The translations under genes and the position numbers were made by a program. A stretch of DNA of 36,606 nucleotides, taken from the NCBI GenBank assembly GCA_020832005.1, contig JAFIFN010000024.1, forward strand, positions 1 through 36,606. Reading direction: 5' to 3'. Source of the DNA: Gammaproteobacteria bacterium. Lineage in GTDB: Bacteria; Pseudomonadota; Gammaproteobacteria; Steroidobacterales; PWYM01. Numbering within the stretch: position 1 is the stretch's first letter; each line of letters opens with the position of its first letter. The notes beneath the pieces are model-generated. The model did not search any database. It was not told the origin of the DNA and saw only the letters and a program-made list of their open reading frames with translations. Shown in pieces: positions 15,246-24,007 of this stretch.

Positions 15246-17090
15246 TCCATCCCGTCCGCCACGCCTGTCGCAACCTCACCCACCTCGCAGGAGGCGCTGG
15301 ATGTCCTGCGCTCGGTGTTCGGCTATGAAAGCTTCCGCGAACCGCAGGGAGAGGTGATCAGCACGCTGGTGTCCGGCCACGATGCCCTGGTGCTGATGCC
15401 CACCGGAGGCGGCAAGTCATTGTGCTACCAGGTGCCGGCATTGCTGCGTCCGGGCACGGCGGTCGTCGTCTCGCCGCTGATCTCGCTGATGCAGGACCAG
15501 GTGGCCGCACTCACCCAGGCGGGCGTGCGCGCAGCCTTCCTCAACTCGTCGCTGAGCGCCCAGGATGCGCGCGAGGTGCTGCGCCGCCTGCATGACGGTT
15601 CGCTGGACCTTTTGTACCTGGCGCCCGAGCGCCTGCTCCAGCCTGCCACGCTGGAGCGTCTTGCCGGCGTCGAGATCTCCCTTTTCGCCATCGACGAGGC
15701 GCATTGCGTATCGCAGTGGGGGCATGACTTCAGACCCGAGTACCTGCAGCTGAGCGCGCTGGCTGAACGTTTCCCGGGCGTGCCGCGTATCGCGCTGACT
15801 GCCACGGCCGATGAACGCACGCGCCGCGAGATCATCGAGCGGCTGGGGCTGACTGCAGCGCGCTGCTTCATCAGCAGTTTTGACCGGCCGAATATTCGCT
15901 ACATGATCCGCCAGTCGGGCGGTTCGGTGCGCAATGAACTGCTGGCCTTTATCCGCGAACACCATGCCGGAGACGCCGGTATCGTCTACTGCCTGTCGCG
16001 CAAGCGCGTCGACGAGGTTGCCAGCTGGCTGGCTGCCCAGGGCTGCGAGGCGCTGCCCTATCACGCTGGCATGAGTGCAGGGGAGCGCGCGTCAAACCAG
16101 GCGCGTTTTCTCAACGAGGAGGGGCTGATTATCGTCGCGACCATTGCGTTCGGCATGGGCATCGACAAGCCCAACGTTCGTTTCGTCGCGCACCTGAACC
16201 TGCCCAAGAGCATCGAGGCGTACTATCAGGAAACCGGTCGCGCCGGTCGCGACGGCCTGCCGGCGAACGCGTGGATGAGCTATGGCCTGCAGGATGTGAT
16301 TACGCTGCGACAGATGATGAGTGCGTCCGAGGCCGAGGAAACCCACAAGCGCGTCGAGCGCCACAAGCTCGACGCCATGCTTGGCCTGTGCGAGATGACC
16401 ACCTGCCGTCGCCAGGCCCTGCTGGGCTACTTCAGCGAGACCCTGTCCGAGCCTTGCGGTAACTGTGATACCTGCCTGTGGCCGCCGCAGGTCTGGGATG
16501 CAACCGAGGCTGCGCGTAAGGCGCTGTCGTGCGTGCACCGCACCGGCCAGCGCTTCGGCGTGACCTATCTGGTGGATGTGTTGCTCGGCAAGGACGATGA
16601 ACGCATCCGGCGCTTCGGACACGAGCAGATCAGCACTTTCGGCATCGGCACCGAGCACTCTGCCACCGAGTGGCGCGCCATCTTTCGCCAGCTCATTGCG
16701 CGCGGGCTGCTCGACGTGGATGTCGAGGGCCACGGCGGCTTGCGCCTGACCGATGCCTGCCGCCCGGTGCTGCGCGGCGAACAGACGCTGTGGCTGCGCC
16801 GCGAGGCGACCCCCGCGCGCCGCAAGGCGTCACGGCGCACCGCCCGGCGTGACACGGCATTTACTGATCCTGCGGATAACGCCTTGTGGGAAGCATTGCG
16901 CGAAACACGCCTGCGCCTTGCCCGGGAACAGGGCGTGCCGCCCTACGTGGTCTTCCACGATGCAAGTCTGGCAGCGATGGTCGAGCAGCGGCCCGGCAGC
17001 ATGGCGGAGCTCGCCGATATCCCCGGTGTCGGCGCTGCCAAGCTCGAGGCCTACGGAGAGACCTTTCTGGGCGTACTGCGTGGCGCCTGA
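15243..17090 (+). CDS. recQ: ATP-dependent DNA helicase RecQ
   Basis: 3'-5' DNA helicase of the RecF pathway, used in recombination and fork repair. The 615-residue protein has all parts: Walker A TGGGKS near 54-59, Walker B DEAH at 151-154 followed by the aromatic-rich loop CVSQWGHDFRPEY, motif III ALTATAD, motif VI QETGRAGRDG, the zinc site CEMTTC (about 383) with CGNCDTC, a winged-helix region, and a C-terminal HRDC domain (about 535-615, with ELADIPGVGAAKLEAYGE). Length is normal (E. coli RecQ about 610). It converges on the DUF2207 gene with only four bases between stops. Confidence 0.96.
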   Translation: MSIPSATPVATSPTSQEALDVLRSVFGYESFREPQGEVISTLVSGHDALVLMPTGGGKSLCYQVPALLRPGTAVVVSPLISLMQDQVAALTQAGVRAAFLNSSLSAQDAREVLRRLHDGSLDLLYLAPERLLQPATLERLAGVEISLFAIDEAHCVSQWGHDFRPEYLQLSALAERFPGVPRIALTATADERTRREIIERLGLTAARCFISSFDRPNIRYMIRQSGGSVRNELLAFIREHHAGDAGIVYCLSRKRVDEVASWLAAQGCEALPYHAGMSAGERASNQARFLNEEGLIIVATIAFGMGIDKPNVRFVAHLNLPKSIEAYYQETGRAGRDGLPANAWMSYGLQDVITLRQMMSASEAEETHKRVERHKLDAMLGLCEMTTCRRQALLGYFSETLSEPCGNCDTCLWPPQVWDATEAARKALSCVHRTGQRFGVTYLVDVLLGKDDERIRRFGHEQISTFGIGTEHSATEWRAIFRQLIARGLLDVDVEGHGGLRLTDACRPVLRGEQTLWLRREATPARRKASRRTARRDTAFTDPADNALWEALRETRLRLAREQGVPPYVVFHDASLAAMVEQRPGSMAELADIPGVGAAKLEAYGETFLGVLRGA

Positions 17091-17094
17091 GTCG

Positions 17095-18846
17095 TCAGCG
17101 GCCGCCGCCGCCACCACCACCGCCGCCGCCCCCGGAGGAGCCCCCACCCCCGCCGCCGGAGCTGCTCCCCGGTGGTGAGGCCGACGCGCTGATCTGGGTG
17201 CCCAGCGAACGGCCGAGCTGGCTGCTGACATCGCCGAGACTCGACAGCCTGGCGCCGCTGCCGCGGTACCAGGCGATACCGGCCGCCGCACTGGCCGCGG
17301 CGGCGGCACCGACGGCGGCCGTGAACTTCCTGGTCCATGCATCCTCGACAGACAGCGCCATCGCATAGGGCAGCAGCGCCTCGTAGCGCTGGGCGTCCAG
17401 CGCCGGCGGCGTGCCATCCGCCGCAGGCCCATGCAGGCTCTTCAGCTCATCGCGCTCGGCGACGCTGAGGTAGAGCACCAGTCCCTCGATGTGATCGAGC
17501 AGTCGCCGGCCTGCGGCCGTGGGCGCACGCATCGCATTGGCGAACACCAGGTTGATGACGACCAGCGAAACCCCCAGCAGCAGCGGGACCAGCACGCCGC
17601 CGTCATGCACGCCGCGCGCGATACCGAAAACCACCAGGCTCAACACCACGCCCATCAGCAGCGTGCCTCCGTTATGCACCACATACTGGCGGTTATAGCG
17701 AGTGCCAAGCGCGCGGTGCTGCCGTAGCCGCGCACGGTTGATGAGGCTTGCGTTTTTCGCCTCCAGTTCGACCTCGCTGCGATCGGCGAACAGCGTGTCG
17801 AGCAGGGCGGCCTGCGGGGGCGGGAGATCCTCTGGCGCCGGCAGGTCGGTGCGCGCCAGGCGCCAGCGTGTCTGGCCGCGTTCCCGGTCGCGGTGAATGA
17901 TGACGAGGCCACGCACGGCCAGCTCCACCATGTCGGCGGCAAAGCCCTGCGAATCCGGCGATCCACGACGCAGATAGCGCAGGCCAGAGGGCGCATAGCC
18001 CGGTGGTGGGTCATAGCGCGGAATGATGGTGCCGGCTGCCGGACCGCGCCCGTAGCGCCACCACCGGCGCAGGTAGAAGGCGAGCACCGCCAGCACGCCG
18101 ATCAGCCCGGCCAGGGCGCCGGCGTTGTCGCGCAGAAACCAGCGCACCCGCTCGCTGCGGGCCGGCTCGGTGACGATGCCCTTCGGGAACTCGACGACGA
18201 TCGTGAGCCCCTCGCGCGGCATCAGGGGCTCAGTCGTGACGAAGTTCGCGACACCTGCCTGCGGTATCTCGCCACGCGCGGCCGTGCCGCGTCCACCGAA
18301 GATGCCGGTGTAATTGGACAACCTGATCCGTGCCGGGTCGATCGGCTCGGGCAGCCGGACCTCGGCGCTGGCCTGCTCGATGGTGAAGTCCCAGCCGTTG
18401 CCGGTGACGTTCCAGTACAGCTCATCGTGGTCTGCGAAAAAGCCCAGCTGGCGGTTGCTGCGGTAACGGATCCGGAAGCTGATGTCGGCGGGCACCGGCA
18501 GAAAACTGTCATCGCCGGTATTGATGCGCACGCCATTGCCGATCCTCTCGATGAACGAGGGTTCGGTGATGCCATCGCGCTGCACGTCGAGCAGCTCGAA
18601 GTCGACGACGACATTGTTGCCGTGACGGTCACGATAGCGGGTCGGAAAGTCCCGATAGATGCCGCGGCGAATCCTGCGGCCCTCGGCGCGCACGACGATG
18701 GTTTCGGTGACCAGCAGGCTGCCGTCGTGGGCAAGCTCGATATCGCTGTGAAATGACAGGATGCGCTCCTGGGCGGCCACGTCCTGGACCGCGGCAAGCC
18801 CCAGCCAGGCGACCAGTGCGAGCGCGGCGGTGCGCAAGCTGATCAT
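17095..18846 (-). CDS. DUF2207 membrane protein with poly-Gly tail
   Basis: A 583-residue membrane protein of the DUF2207 family, function unknown. It has a signal peptide (1-25), a large periplasmic DUF2207 domain (about 28-235, with ERILSFHSDIELAHDGSLLV), a membrane helix (ALAGLIGVLAVLAFYLRRWW), a cytoplasmic part with PRYDPPPGYAPSGLRYL, a further pair of helices (LLMGVVLSLVVFGIARG; VLVPLLLGVSLVVINLVFA) and a last hydrophobic Ala-rich segment before a glycine-rich C-terminus made almost only of Gly and Ser (17098-17170). This domain order is standard for the family. It is coupled to lemA by ATGA at 18843-18846; DUF2207 and LemA genes are often neighbours. Confidence 0.88.
   Translation of the reverse strand: MISLRTAALALVAWLGLAAVQDVAAQERILSFHSDIELAHDGSLLVTETIVVRAEGRRIRRGIYRDFPTRYRDRHGNNVVVDFELLDVQRDGITEPSFIERIGNGVRINTGDDSFLPVPADISFRIRYRSNRQLGFFADHDELYWNVTGNGWDFTIEQASAEVRLPEPIDPARIRLSNYTGIFGGRGTAARGEIPQAGVANFVTTEPLMPREGLTIVVEFPKGIVTEPARSERVRWFLRDNAGALAGLIGVLAVLAFYLRRWWRYGRGPAAGTIIPRYDPPPGYAPSGLRYLRRGSPDSQGFAADMVELAVRGLVIIHRDRERGQTRWRLARTDLPAPEDLPPPQAALLDTLFADRSEVELEAKNASLINRARLRQHRALGTRYNRQYVVHNGGTLLMGVVLSLVVFGIARGVHDGGVLVPLLLGVSLVVINLVFANAMRAPTAAGRRLLDHIEGLVLYLSVAERDELKSLHGPAADGTPPALDAQRYEALLPYAMALSVEDAWTRKFTAAVGAAAAASAAAGIAWYRGSGARLSSLGDVSSQLGRSLGTQISASASPPGSSSGGGGGGSSGGGGGGGGGGGR
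17098..17170 (-). repeat. Low-complexity glycine/serine codon run
   Basis: The end of the DUF2207 gene is a stretch of ggc/ggt/ggg codons coding almost only Gly and Ser. It is a likely place for slippage and sequencing error, so the exact tail length should be treated with care. Confidence 0.7.
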
Positions 18847-19391
18847 GCCGGCAGCCGCGCGTCTGGCACGCTGCGCTCGGCCTGGCTTGCCGCATAGAAC
18901 TGCGCCTGCTGAAAGCCCAGCGGGCGGGCGATGAGCAGGTCCGGGAACTGGGCGATACGATCATTGAGGTCGCGCACGGCGCCGTTGTAGAAGCGCCGCG
19001 CATACTGCAGATGCTCCTCGACATCGCTGAGCCCGCTCTGCAGCGACAGGAAGTTTTCGCTGGCCTTGAGCGCCGGATAGTCCTCGCGAAGTGCCAGCAA
19101 CCGGCTCAGGCCCTGCTCCAGCGATGCCTCGAGATCGGCCAGACGCGCCGGGCCCGCCGTCGCCACCGCCGCGGCCCGAAGCTCCGTCACCTGCGTCAGC
19201 AGCGCACGTTCGTGACTGGCATAGGCGGCCACGGCGGCCACAAGCTGGGGCACGAGATCATGCCGGCGGGTCAGCTGCACATCGATATCGCCCCATGCGG
19301 AGCGCACGCGATTGCGTAACCGCACCAGGCGATTGAAGATCCAGACTGCCCAGGCGAGCAGCCCCAGAACCAGGATCCAGATCAGCTCCAT
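18843..19391 (-). CDS. lemA: LemA family protein
   Basis: Membrane-anchored helical protein of the LemA family; precise function unknown. The 182-residue product has one N-terminal membrane helix (LIWILVLGLLAWAVWIF) and the conserved cytoplasmic helical body: RSAWGDIDVQLTRRHDLVPQL, YASHE, LREDYPALKASENFLSLQ and the closing ARRFYNGAVRDLNDRIAQFP. A good ribosome binding site (gggag) lies six bases before the ATG. The downstream DUF2207 gene starts inside its stop codon, so the two are one operon. The name is the family name, not the unrelated Pseudomonas sensor kinase LemA. Confidence 0.92.
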   Translation of the reverse strand: MELIWILVLGLLAWAVWIFNRLVRLRNRVRSAWGDIDVQLTRRHDLVPQLVAAVAAYASHERALLTQVTELRAAAVATAGPARLADLEASLEQGLSRLLALREDYPALKASENFLSLQSGLSDVEEHLQYARRFYNGAVRDLNDRIAQFPDLLIARPLGFQQAQFYAASQAERSVPDARLPA

Positions 19392-19429
19392 TGATGCTCC
19401 CGGAGGGTCCTCGCGCAGGCTTTCGCGAT

Positions 19430-19435
19430 ATTCTA
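19430..19435 (-). promoter_or_regulatory. Candidate -10 box for the lemA operon
   Basis: On the minus strand the bases read TAGAAT, about 38 bp before the lemA ATG, which leaves room for the visible ribosome binding site. No good -35 box is seen at the normal distance. It lies back to back with the dusB -10 box. Confidence 0.3.
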
Positions 19436-19450
19436 ACCGCCCGGCCCGGC

Positions 19451-19466
19451 TATAATCGCGACAATG
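19451..19466 (+). promoter_or_regulatory. Consensus -10 box placed for leaderless dusB transcription
   Basis: A perfect TATAAT at 19451-19456 ends seven bases before the dusB ATG at 19464, and no Shine-Dalgarno sequence is present. A transcript from this box would start at or beside the A of ATG. The -35 region is weak. Confidence 0.5.
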
Positions 19467-20462
19467 AGAATCGGGCCCTACCAGATTGACCCGCCGGTGG
19501 TCCTCGCACCGATGGCCGGAGTGACCGACAAACCCTTCCGCCAGCTGTGTCGGCGTCTCGGGGCGGGGCTGTGTGTGTCGGAAATGACTACCGCGGATTC
19601 ACGCCTGTGGCAGACGCGAAAGTCCACTCTGCGCATGGACCATACCGATGAGCCTGCGCCGATATCCGTTCAGATCGCCGGGGCCGATCCGCGAATGCTC
19701 GCCGAGGCTGCCCGCGCCAACGTGGCACGCGGCGCACAGATCATCGACATCAACATGGGCTGCCCTGCCAAAAAGGTCTGCAAGGCCTGGGCGGGATCAG
19801 CGCTGTTGCGTGACGAGGCGCTGGTCGCGAAGATTCTCGACGCTGTCGTGGCCGCCGTGGACGTGCCGGTGACGCTGAAGATCCGTACGGGCTGGAGTCA
19901 CGACCAGCGCAACGCACTGCGTATCGCGCGTATCGCCGAGGATTCAGGGATCGCCGCGCTGGCGGTGCATGGTCGAACCCGGGAACAGCGCTACACCGGT
20001 GTCGCTGAATACGACACGATTGCCGCGGTCAAGGCTGCAGTGGCCATCCCGGTGATCGCCAATGGCGATATCAACTCGCCGCAGAAGGCCGCGCAGGTGC
20101 TGGCATTCACCGGCGCCGACGCGGTGATGATCGGTCGCGGTGCACAGGGCAGGCCCTGGATTTTTCGCGAAATCGCGCACTTCCTCGCAACCGGGGCACT
20201 GATCTCACCTCCGGCGCCAGCCGAGGTGGCCGGCATTCTGCTGGAGCATGTTGCGGCGCTGCATGAGTTTTACGGCGAGTTACAGGGTGTGCGTATCGCC
20301 CGCAAGCATCTGGCATGGTACTGCCAGGATCATCCGCATTCGGATGTCTTTCGCGAGCAGGTCAACCGCGCCGAATGCGCGAGCCGGCAACTCGCGATGA
20401 TTCGGACACATTTCGATGCGCTGGCAACCCACACCGAGTATCTGCCCGGCCGCGCGGCATGA
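19464..20462 (+). CDS. dusB: tRNA-dihydrouridine synthase B
   Basis: FMN-dependent reductase that converts uridine to dihydrouridine in tRNA D-loops. The 332-residue product shows APMAGVTDKPFR at the barrel start, SVQIAGADP, the catalytic Cys100 in IDINMGCPAKKV, KIRTGW, AVHGRTREQRYTG, VIANGDI and MIGRGAQGRPWIF, and the C-terminal helical domain with RKHLAWY. These features assign it to the DusB group rather than DusA or DusC. In enterobacteria dusB precedes fis; here a methyltransferase gene follows instead after 37 bp. Confidence 0.95.
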   Translation: MRIGPYQIDPPVVLAPMAGVTDKPFRQLCRRLGAGLCVSEMTTADSRLWQTRKSTLRMDHTDEPAPISVQIAGADPRMLAEAARANVARGAQIIDINMGCPAKKVCKAWAGSALLRDEALVAKILDAVVAAVDVPVTLKIRTGWSHDQRNALRIARIAEDSGIAALAVHGRTREQRYTGVAEYDTIAAVKAAVAIPVIANGDINSPQKAAQVLAFTGADAVMIGRGAQGRPWIFREIAHFLATGALISPPAPAEVAGILLEHVAALHEFYGELQGVRIARKHLAWYCQDHPHSDVFREQVNRAECASRQLAMIRTHFDALATHTEYLPGRAA

Positions 20463-20499
20463 GTTCGGACAGCGGCATTTTTTACATCAGGAGCAACGC

Positions 20500-21156
20500 A
20501 TGAACGATACCGCCACACTGTCGCGCCGCCAGACAGCGGAAGTCCAGGCGCACTATGCGCAACTGGCCCGGCACTATGACCGGCGCTGGAATCGCTACAG
20601 CCAGGTGTCGCTCGAGCGACTGGCCGATGCCCTGCCGCTGAGTGGCGAGGAGTCAGTGCTGGACCTGGCGTGTGGGACAGGTCGCCTGGCCGAGATCCTG
20701 CGCGGCCGGCATCCACGTCTGACCGTGACCGGTATGGACCTCTCGGCAGACATGCTCGAGGTGGCAAGAGGCCGGTTGCCGGAGGACGAGCGCACGCACT
20801 GGCACCAGGGGTCCATGGAATCGCTGCCTTTCCCGGATGCGAGCTTCGATGCGGTGAGTTGCTCCAGTGCGTTTCACCTGGTCCCCGACCAGTCGCGCGC
20901 GATGGCCGAGATGGTCCGTGTGCTGCGGCCCGGCGGGCACCTGTGCATGGTCGACTGGTGCCGGCAGGTGCCGCAGATTCACTTCATCCAGTGGTTGGCC
21001 CGCCTGGCCGGACGCCAGTACCGGCGCATCCTCAATCGCAGCGAACTCGAGGCGATGATGCAGGACAGCGGACTGTCCGTCCTGGGTGTCGAGCAGTTCA
21101 ATGCGACCTGGTTCTGGGTGATGATGTGCATGCTGGCGCGGCGCCCTGAAGCCTGA
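20500..21156 (+). CDS. Class I SAM-dependent methyltransferase
   Basis: A 218-residue Rossmann-fold methyltransferase of the UbiE/Methyltransf_11 type. Motif I is VLDLACGTGRLAE (about 53-65), followed by VTGMDLSADMLEVAR, SLPFPDASFDAVSC and VLRPGGHLCMVDW. The acceptor is unknown. It resembles UbiE/MenG-like and small-molecule or lipid methyltransferases, but the location behind dusB gives no clue. The ATG at 20500 has an excellent ribosome binding site (aggag); the frame remains open upstream into dusB, which is not used. A glycosyltransferase gene follows on the same strand. Confidence 0.85.
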   Translation: MNDTATLSRRQTAEVQAHYAQLARHYDRRWNRYSQVSLERLADALPLSGEESVLDLACGTGRLAEILRGRHPRLTVTGMDLSADMLEVARGRLPEDERTHWHQGSMESLPFPDASFDAVSCSSAFHLVPDQSRAMAEMVRVLRPGGHLCMVDWCRQVPQIHFIQWLARLAGRQYRRILNRSELEAMMQDSGLSVLGVEQFNATWFWVMMCMLARRPEA

Positions 21157-21196
21157 GGCGCTGACTCCGCCGGATCCCCGGCTGCGCTGTGTCCAC

Positions 21197-21976
21197 ATGT
21201 TCTGGCATGGCGCGCCGCTGTCGCGTATCGAGCGCCTGAGTCTCGCCTCATTCGTGCACCAGGGCCATCCGGTCCACCTGCATGTGTACGACGAACCCGC
21301 GGGCGTGCCGCCGGGCGTGGACATCGTCGACGCTGAGCACGTGTTGCCGGCGGCATGGCTGTATCGCCATCATCGCAGCGGGTCCCTGGCGCCGTTTGCC
21401 GACTGGTTTCGCTATCGGCTGCTGTGCCTGCGCGGCGGCATCTGGGCGGATGCGGACGTGATCTGCGTGCAGCCACTCGATTACACCGATCCGGTGATCA
21501 TGGGCTGGGAGAATGCGCAGCAGCTCAACAATGCGGTCCTGGGCCTGCCAGCCGGTGATACGCTGGCCGAGTGTCTGGCTGCCTCGTGCGAACAGCCCAA
21601 CCGCTTTCGCGCGTGGGATACCTGGTCGCTGCGGCTGCGCAAGCTGAAGCGCCGCGCACTGTATCCCGGCCGGCGTGAGCGGGTGGGCTGGAGCGAGAAC
21701 GGGCCTCGCGGCCTGACCCTGGCGGCCGGACATCTCGGCTACCTGCAGCGGGCCCTCCCGCCGACGCATTTCTATCCAGTGCCCTGCAATGACTGGCAGC
21801 GAATGTTTGCAGCGACAGCGGATGCCGGATGGCCCCCCTGGCCTGCGGAGACGCGCGCCGTGCACCTTTGGAACGAGATGATGCGGCGGTCTGCGGACTT
21901 CGACAAGAACGCGCAGTTTGCCGCGCAATCACCGTTCGAGCGGCTGTGGCGGGAGATCCTGCAAGAGGGCTCGTAA
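21197..21976 (+). CDS. DXD-motif sugar-binding glycosyltransferase (GT32-like)
   Basis: Probable cytoplasmic glycosyltransferase of the Gly_transf_sug (DXD) type; 259 residues from the first ATG. The DXD motif is in GGIWADADVI (Asp85 and Asp87), preceded by the typical segment ADWFRYRLLCLRGG. Likely substrates are surface saccharides, given the Wzi-like barrel and GT-B enzyme next door, but donor and acceptor are unknown. The frame stays open upstream without ATG, GTG or TTG, and the translation there (LTPPDPRLRCVH) looks like a natural first strand, so the true start may be a CTG at 21146 or 21161. Confidence 0.78.
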   Translation: MFWHGAPLSRIERLSLASFVHQGHPVHLHVYDEPAGVPPGVDIVDAEHVLPAAWLYRHHRSGSLAPFADWFRYRLLCLRGGIWADADVICVQPLDYTDPVIMGWENAQQLNNAVLGLPAGDTLAECLAASCEQPNRFRAWDTWSLRLRKLKRRALYPGRRERVGWSENGPRGLTLAAGHLGYLQRALPPTHFYPVPCNDWQRMFAATADAGWPPWPAETRAVHLWNEMMRRSADFDKNAQFAAQSPFERLWREILQEGS

Positions 21977-22018
21977 GCCTGGTCGGGGACGTCGGCGCAA
22001 CACTCGGCCCTGGATCCG

Positions 22019-24007
22019 TCAGAATCGCCTGCTCAGTGACAGCGTTGCGCTGGCGATGTCGTAGAAGGCATCCGGGCGCTCATCATCGGGGTCCGAGGCC
22101 AGCAGCCGATCGCGGGCCACTTTCATTGCGTAGCGTATTTCCAGCCCCAGGTCCCAGCCGCTGGCGATGTCACGCCAGGAAGCGCCCGCACCGCCGTAGA
22201 GTCCGTAGGCGGGGGTGGCCAGGTCATAGCGTGCAGCGCCTGCGAACACGCCGAAAGCCAGCGGGCCGTCAGTGCGATAGCGCAGGTCAACGGCACGTGC
22301 CGAGATCAGCAGCCGGCCGTCGATGTCATCGAACTCCAGGCGCGCACCGACATCGAGCCGATCACCGGCCGCGCGTCGCGCACCGATGGCGATATGCGGC
22401 GATGCGGCAGGTGAGGTCGTCCGGCGCGGGATCGAGTCTGCCAGGTCGATGCGCACGCGATGGGTGTTGATGCCGCCGAGCACGAAGATTTCCGTGGCGT
22501 CGGGTTCGTCCCGCCCTGGTGGGTTGCCGGCGAAGCCGCCGGCCACATCCTCGCCGGCCGCGAGATTTGCAAACACCCCGACGCGCACGAAGCCATCACC
22601 GAATACGTCGCGGCCACCGAGCACTTCACCGCCCAGCAGCCAGTGCTGCCAGGGACGCATATAGCGCAGCCCGGCTTCATGCGCGCGCCGGTACCGTGGC
22701 GCCGTATAGGCCTGGTTGGCCACCGTGCGATATCGCAGCTCCAGGTCGCCGCCGGCGGAGGGACCCCATGACAGTCGCAACATGTGGCTTTGCGCGCCCA
22801 CGGGGTCGCCGAACACCCGCTGATCCGCGCCCCAGTGGCCAAGTACGCGCCCGCGATTCACCAGCCCGTCGCGGTAGGTGCCATGGGTATACCAGGCGTT
22901 CTGCCACTCCGAGATCTCGTAGCGCAGGTCATAGCGTCCGCGCAGGCGCGGGAAATGGATACCCGCAGAGAGTGCTGAATTGCCAAGCAGGTAATCGCGA
23001 CCCCGCGATGTGTCCTCACCGGCATATTCGAAGTACACGGAAAACGGTGTGCTGCCGGGAAAGATCACGCGCGTGGTCAGCGAGGCGGCCTGGTTGCCGA
23101 ATGCCTCATCGCGCGTCAGATTGGGACCGACATTGCTATAACGCGAGGGTCGGAAGAAGGCCTTGAGACCATCCAGCACAGAGTCACCGCCACGCTCGCC
23201 ACCGCCGAACTGCAGCACGCGGTTGGCGCCCAAGGCCCAGCCGCTTAGAGGCTCGGCTGCGACATGCAAGCCTGCGAGTCGCGGGTATCCGGAGGTGAAG
23301 CCGTCACCGAACACGATGCGATCGGAGGAGGACATGCGCGCTGCAAACAATTCGTATCCCAGGCGAAAACGCGTATAGGGCGCCTGATTGCTCAGCGTGA
23401 CCGAGGGCATTGTGGTGGCCTGTGTACTGATCAGCATGCTGCTGTCGCTCATTGGCGAGAGCCAGCGCTCGCGATAGCCGATATCCAGTTGTGTGCCCAG
23501 GGCTGCCAGGCTCAGGACGGTGCCGGTGGGCGCAAACTCCCCGCGCCAGGCGACCCCGCCGAGGGTCAGCCGCACCCGCTCATGCAGCTGCATGTGCGCG
23601 CTGGCGGATAGCTGCCATGGACTGTCGATGTCCAGCCCATACAGGTTCGCCAGGGGATAATCCGCGCCGCCGGCCAGCGCCGCGTCCACGCGCAGCGCAG
23701 TGACGCCTGCCGGACGCAGATAGGGCGCGAGCGCTGCAGTCACCTGCTCACATAGTAGCGGATCGCGGCCACAGGCCGCCGGCAGGGCCTGACGAACTGC
23801 CGACAACGCGATCGGACGGCGCAGCACCGGGCGGTCAGCCAGCAGCATGAGCTCATCGAGTTGCCGCGCCAGCCCCGGCGCGAGCTGCATCGGCAGGTAG
23901 CCATCTGCCGTGCGGGGTTCGGCCAGCGCCGGCGCTATGCAAAGCAGCAGGGTCGCAAGCATGCCCGCACCGGTCTGCGTTCGCGCGTTCCGGGCGCTTG
24001 CACTCAT
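22019..24007 (-). CDS. Wzi-family capsule assembly outer-membrane protein
   Basis: Predicted outer-membrane beta-barrel of 662 residues related to Wzi, the lectin-like barrel that helps attach group 1 capsule to the cell surface. It has an N-terminal signal peptide (about 1-29), a soluble helical start (LARQLDELMLLADRPVL, ALSAVRQAL), then alternating amphipathic strands, and a terminal Phe in ATLSLSRRF as expected for barrel insertion. Wzi of E. coli is about 480 residues, so this member is long. Its ATG overlaps the stop of the upstream glycosyltransferase (ATGA at 24004-24007). No wza, wzb or wzc gene is in the window, so a role in a classic capsule is not shown. Confidence 0.75.
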   Translation of the reverse strand: MSASARNARTQTGAGMLATLLLCIAPALAEPRTADGYLPMQLAPGLARQLDELMLLADRPVLRRPIALSAVRQALPAACGRDPLLCEQVTAALAPYLRPAGVTALRVDAALAGGADYPLANLYGLDIDSPWQLSASAHMQLHERVRLTLGGVAWRGEFAPTGTVLSLAALGTQLDIGYRERWLSPMSDSSMLISTQATTMPSVTLSNQAPYTRFRLGYELFAARMSSSDRIVFGDGFTSGYPRLAGLHVAAEPLSGWALGANRVLQFGGGERGGDSVLDGLKAFFRPSRYSNVGPNLTRDEAFGNQAASLTTRVIFPGSTPFSVYFEYAGEDTSRGRDYLLGNSALSAGIHFPRLRGRYDLRYEISEWQNAWYTHGTYRDGLVNRGRVLGHWGADQRVFGDPVGAQSHMLRLSWGPSAGGDLELRYRTVANQAYTAPRYRRAHEAGLRYMRPWQHWLLGGEVLGGRDVFGDGFVRVGVFANLAAGEDVAGGFAGNPPGRDEPDATEIFVLGGINTHRVRIDLADSIPRRTTSPAASPHIAIGARRAAGDRLDVGARLEFDDIDGRLLISARAVDLRYRTDGPLAFGVFAGAARYDLATPAYGLYGGAGASWRDIASGWDLGLEIRYAMKVARDRLLASDPDDERPDAFYDIASATLSLSRRF

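Noticed and set aside
15148-15357. Small plus-strand ORF starting before recQ with a CRFCG motif
   Set aside because: It runs into recQ in another frame, most of it is shadow sequence, and one CxxC is not enough support. The 185-bp gap before recQ otherwise shows only the -10 box.
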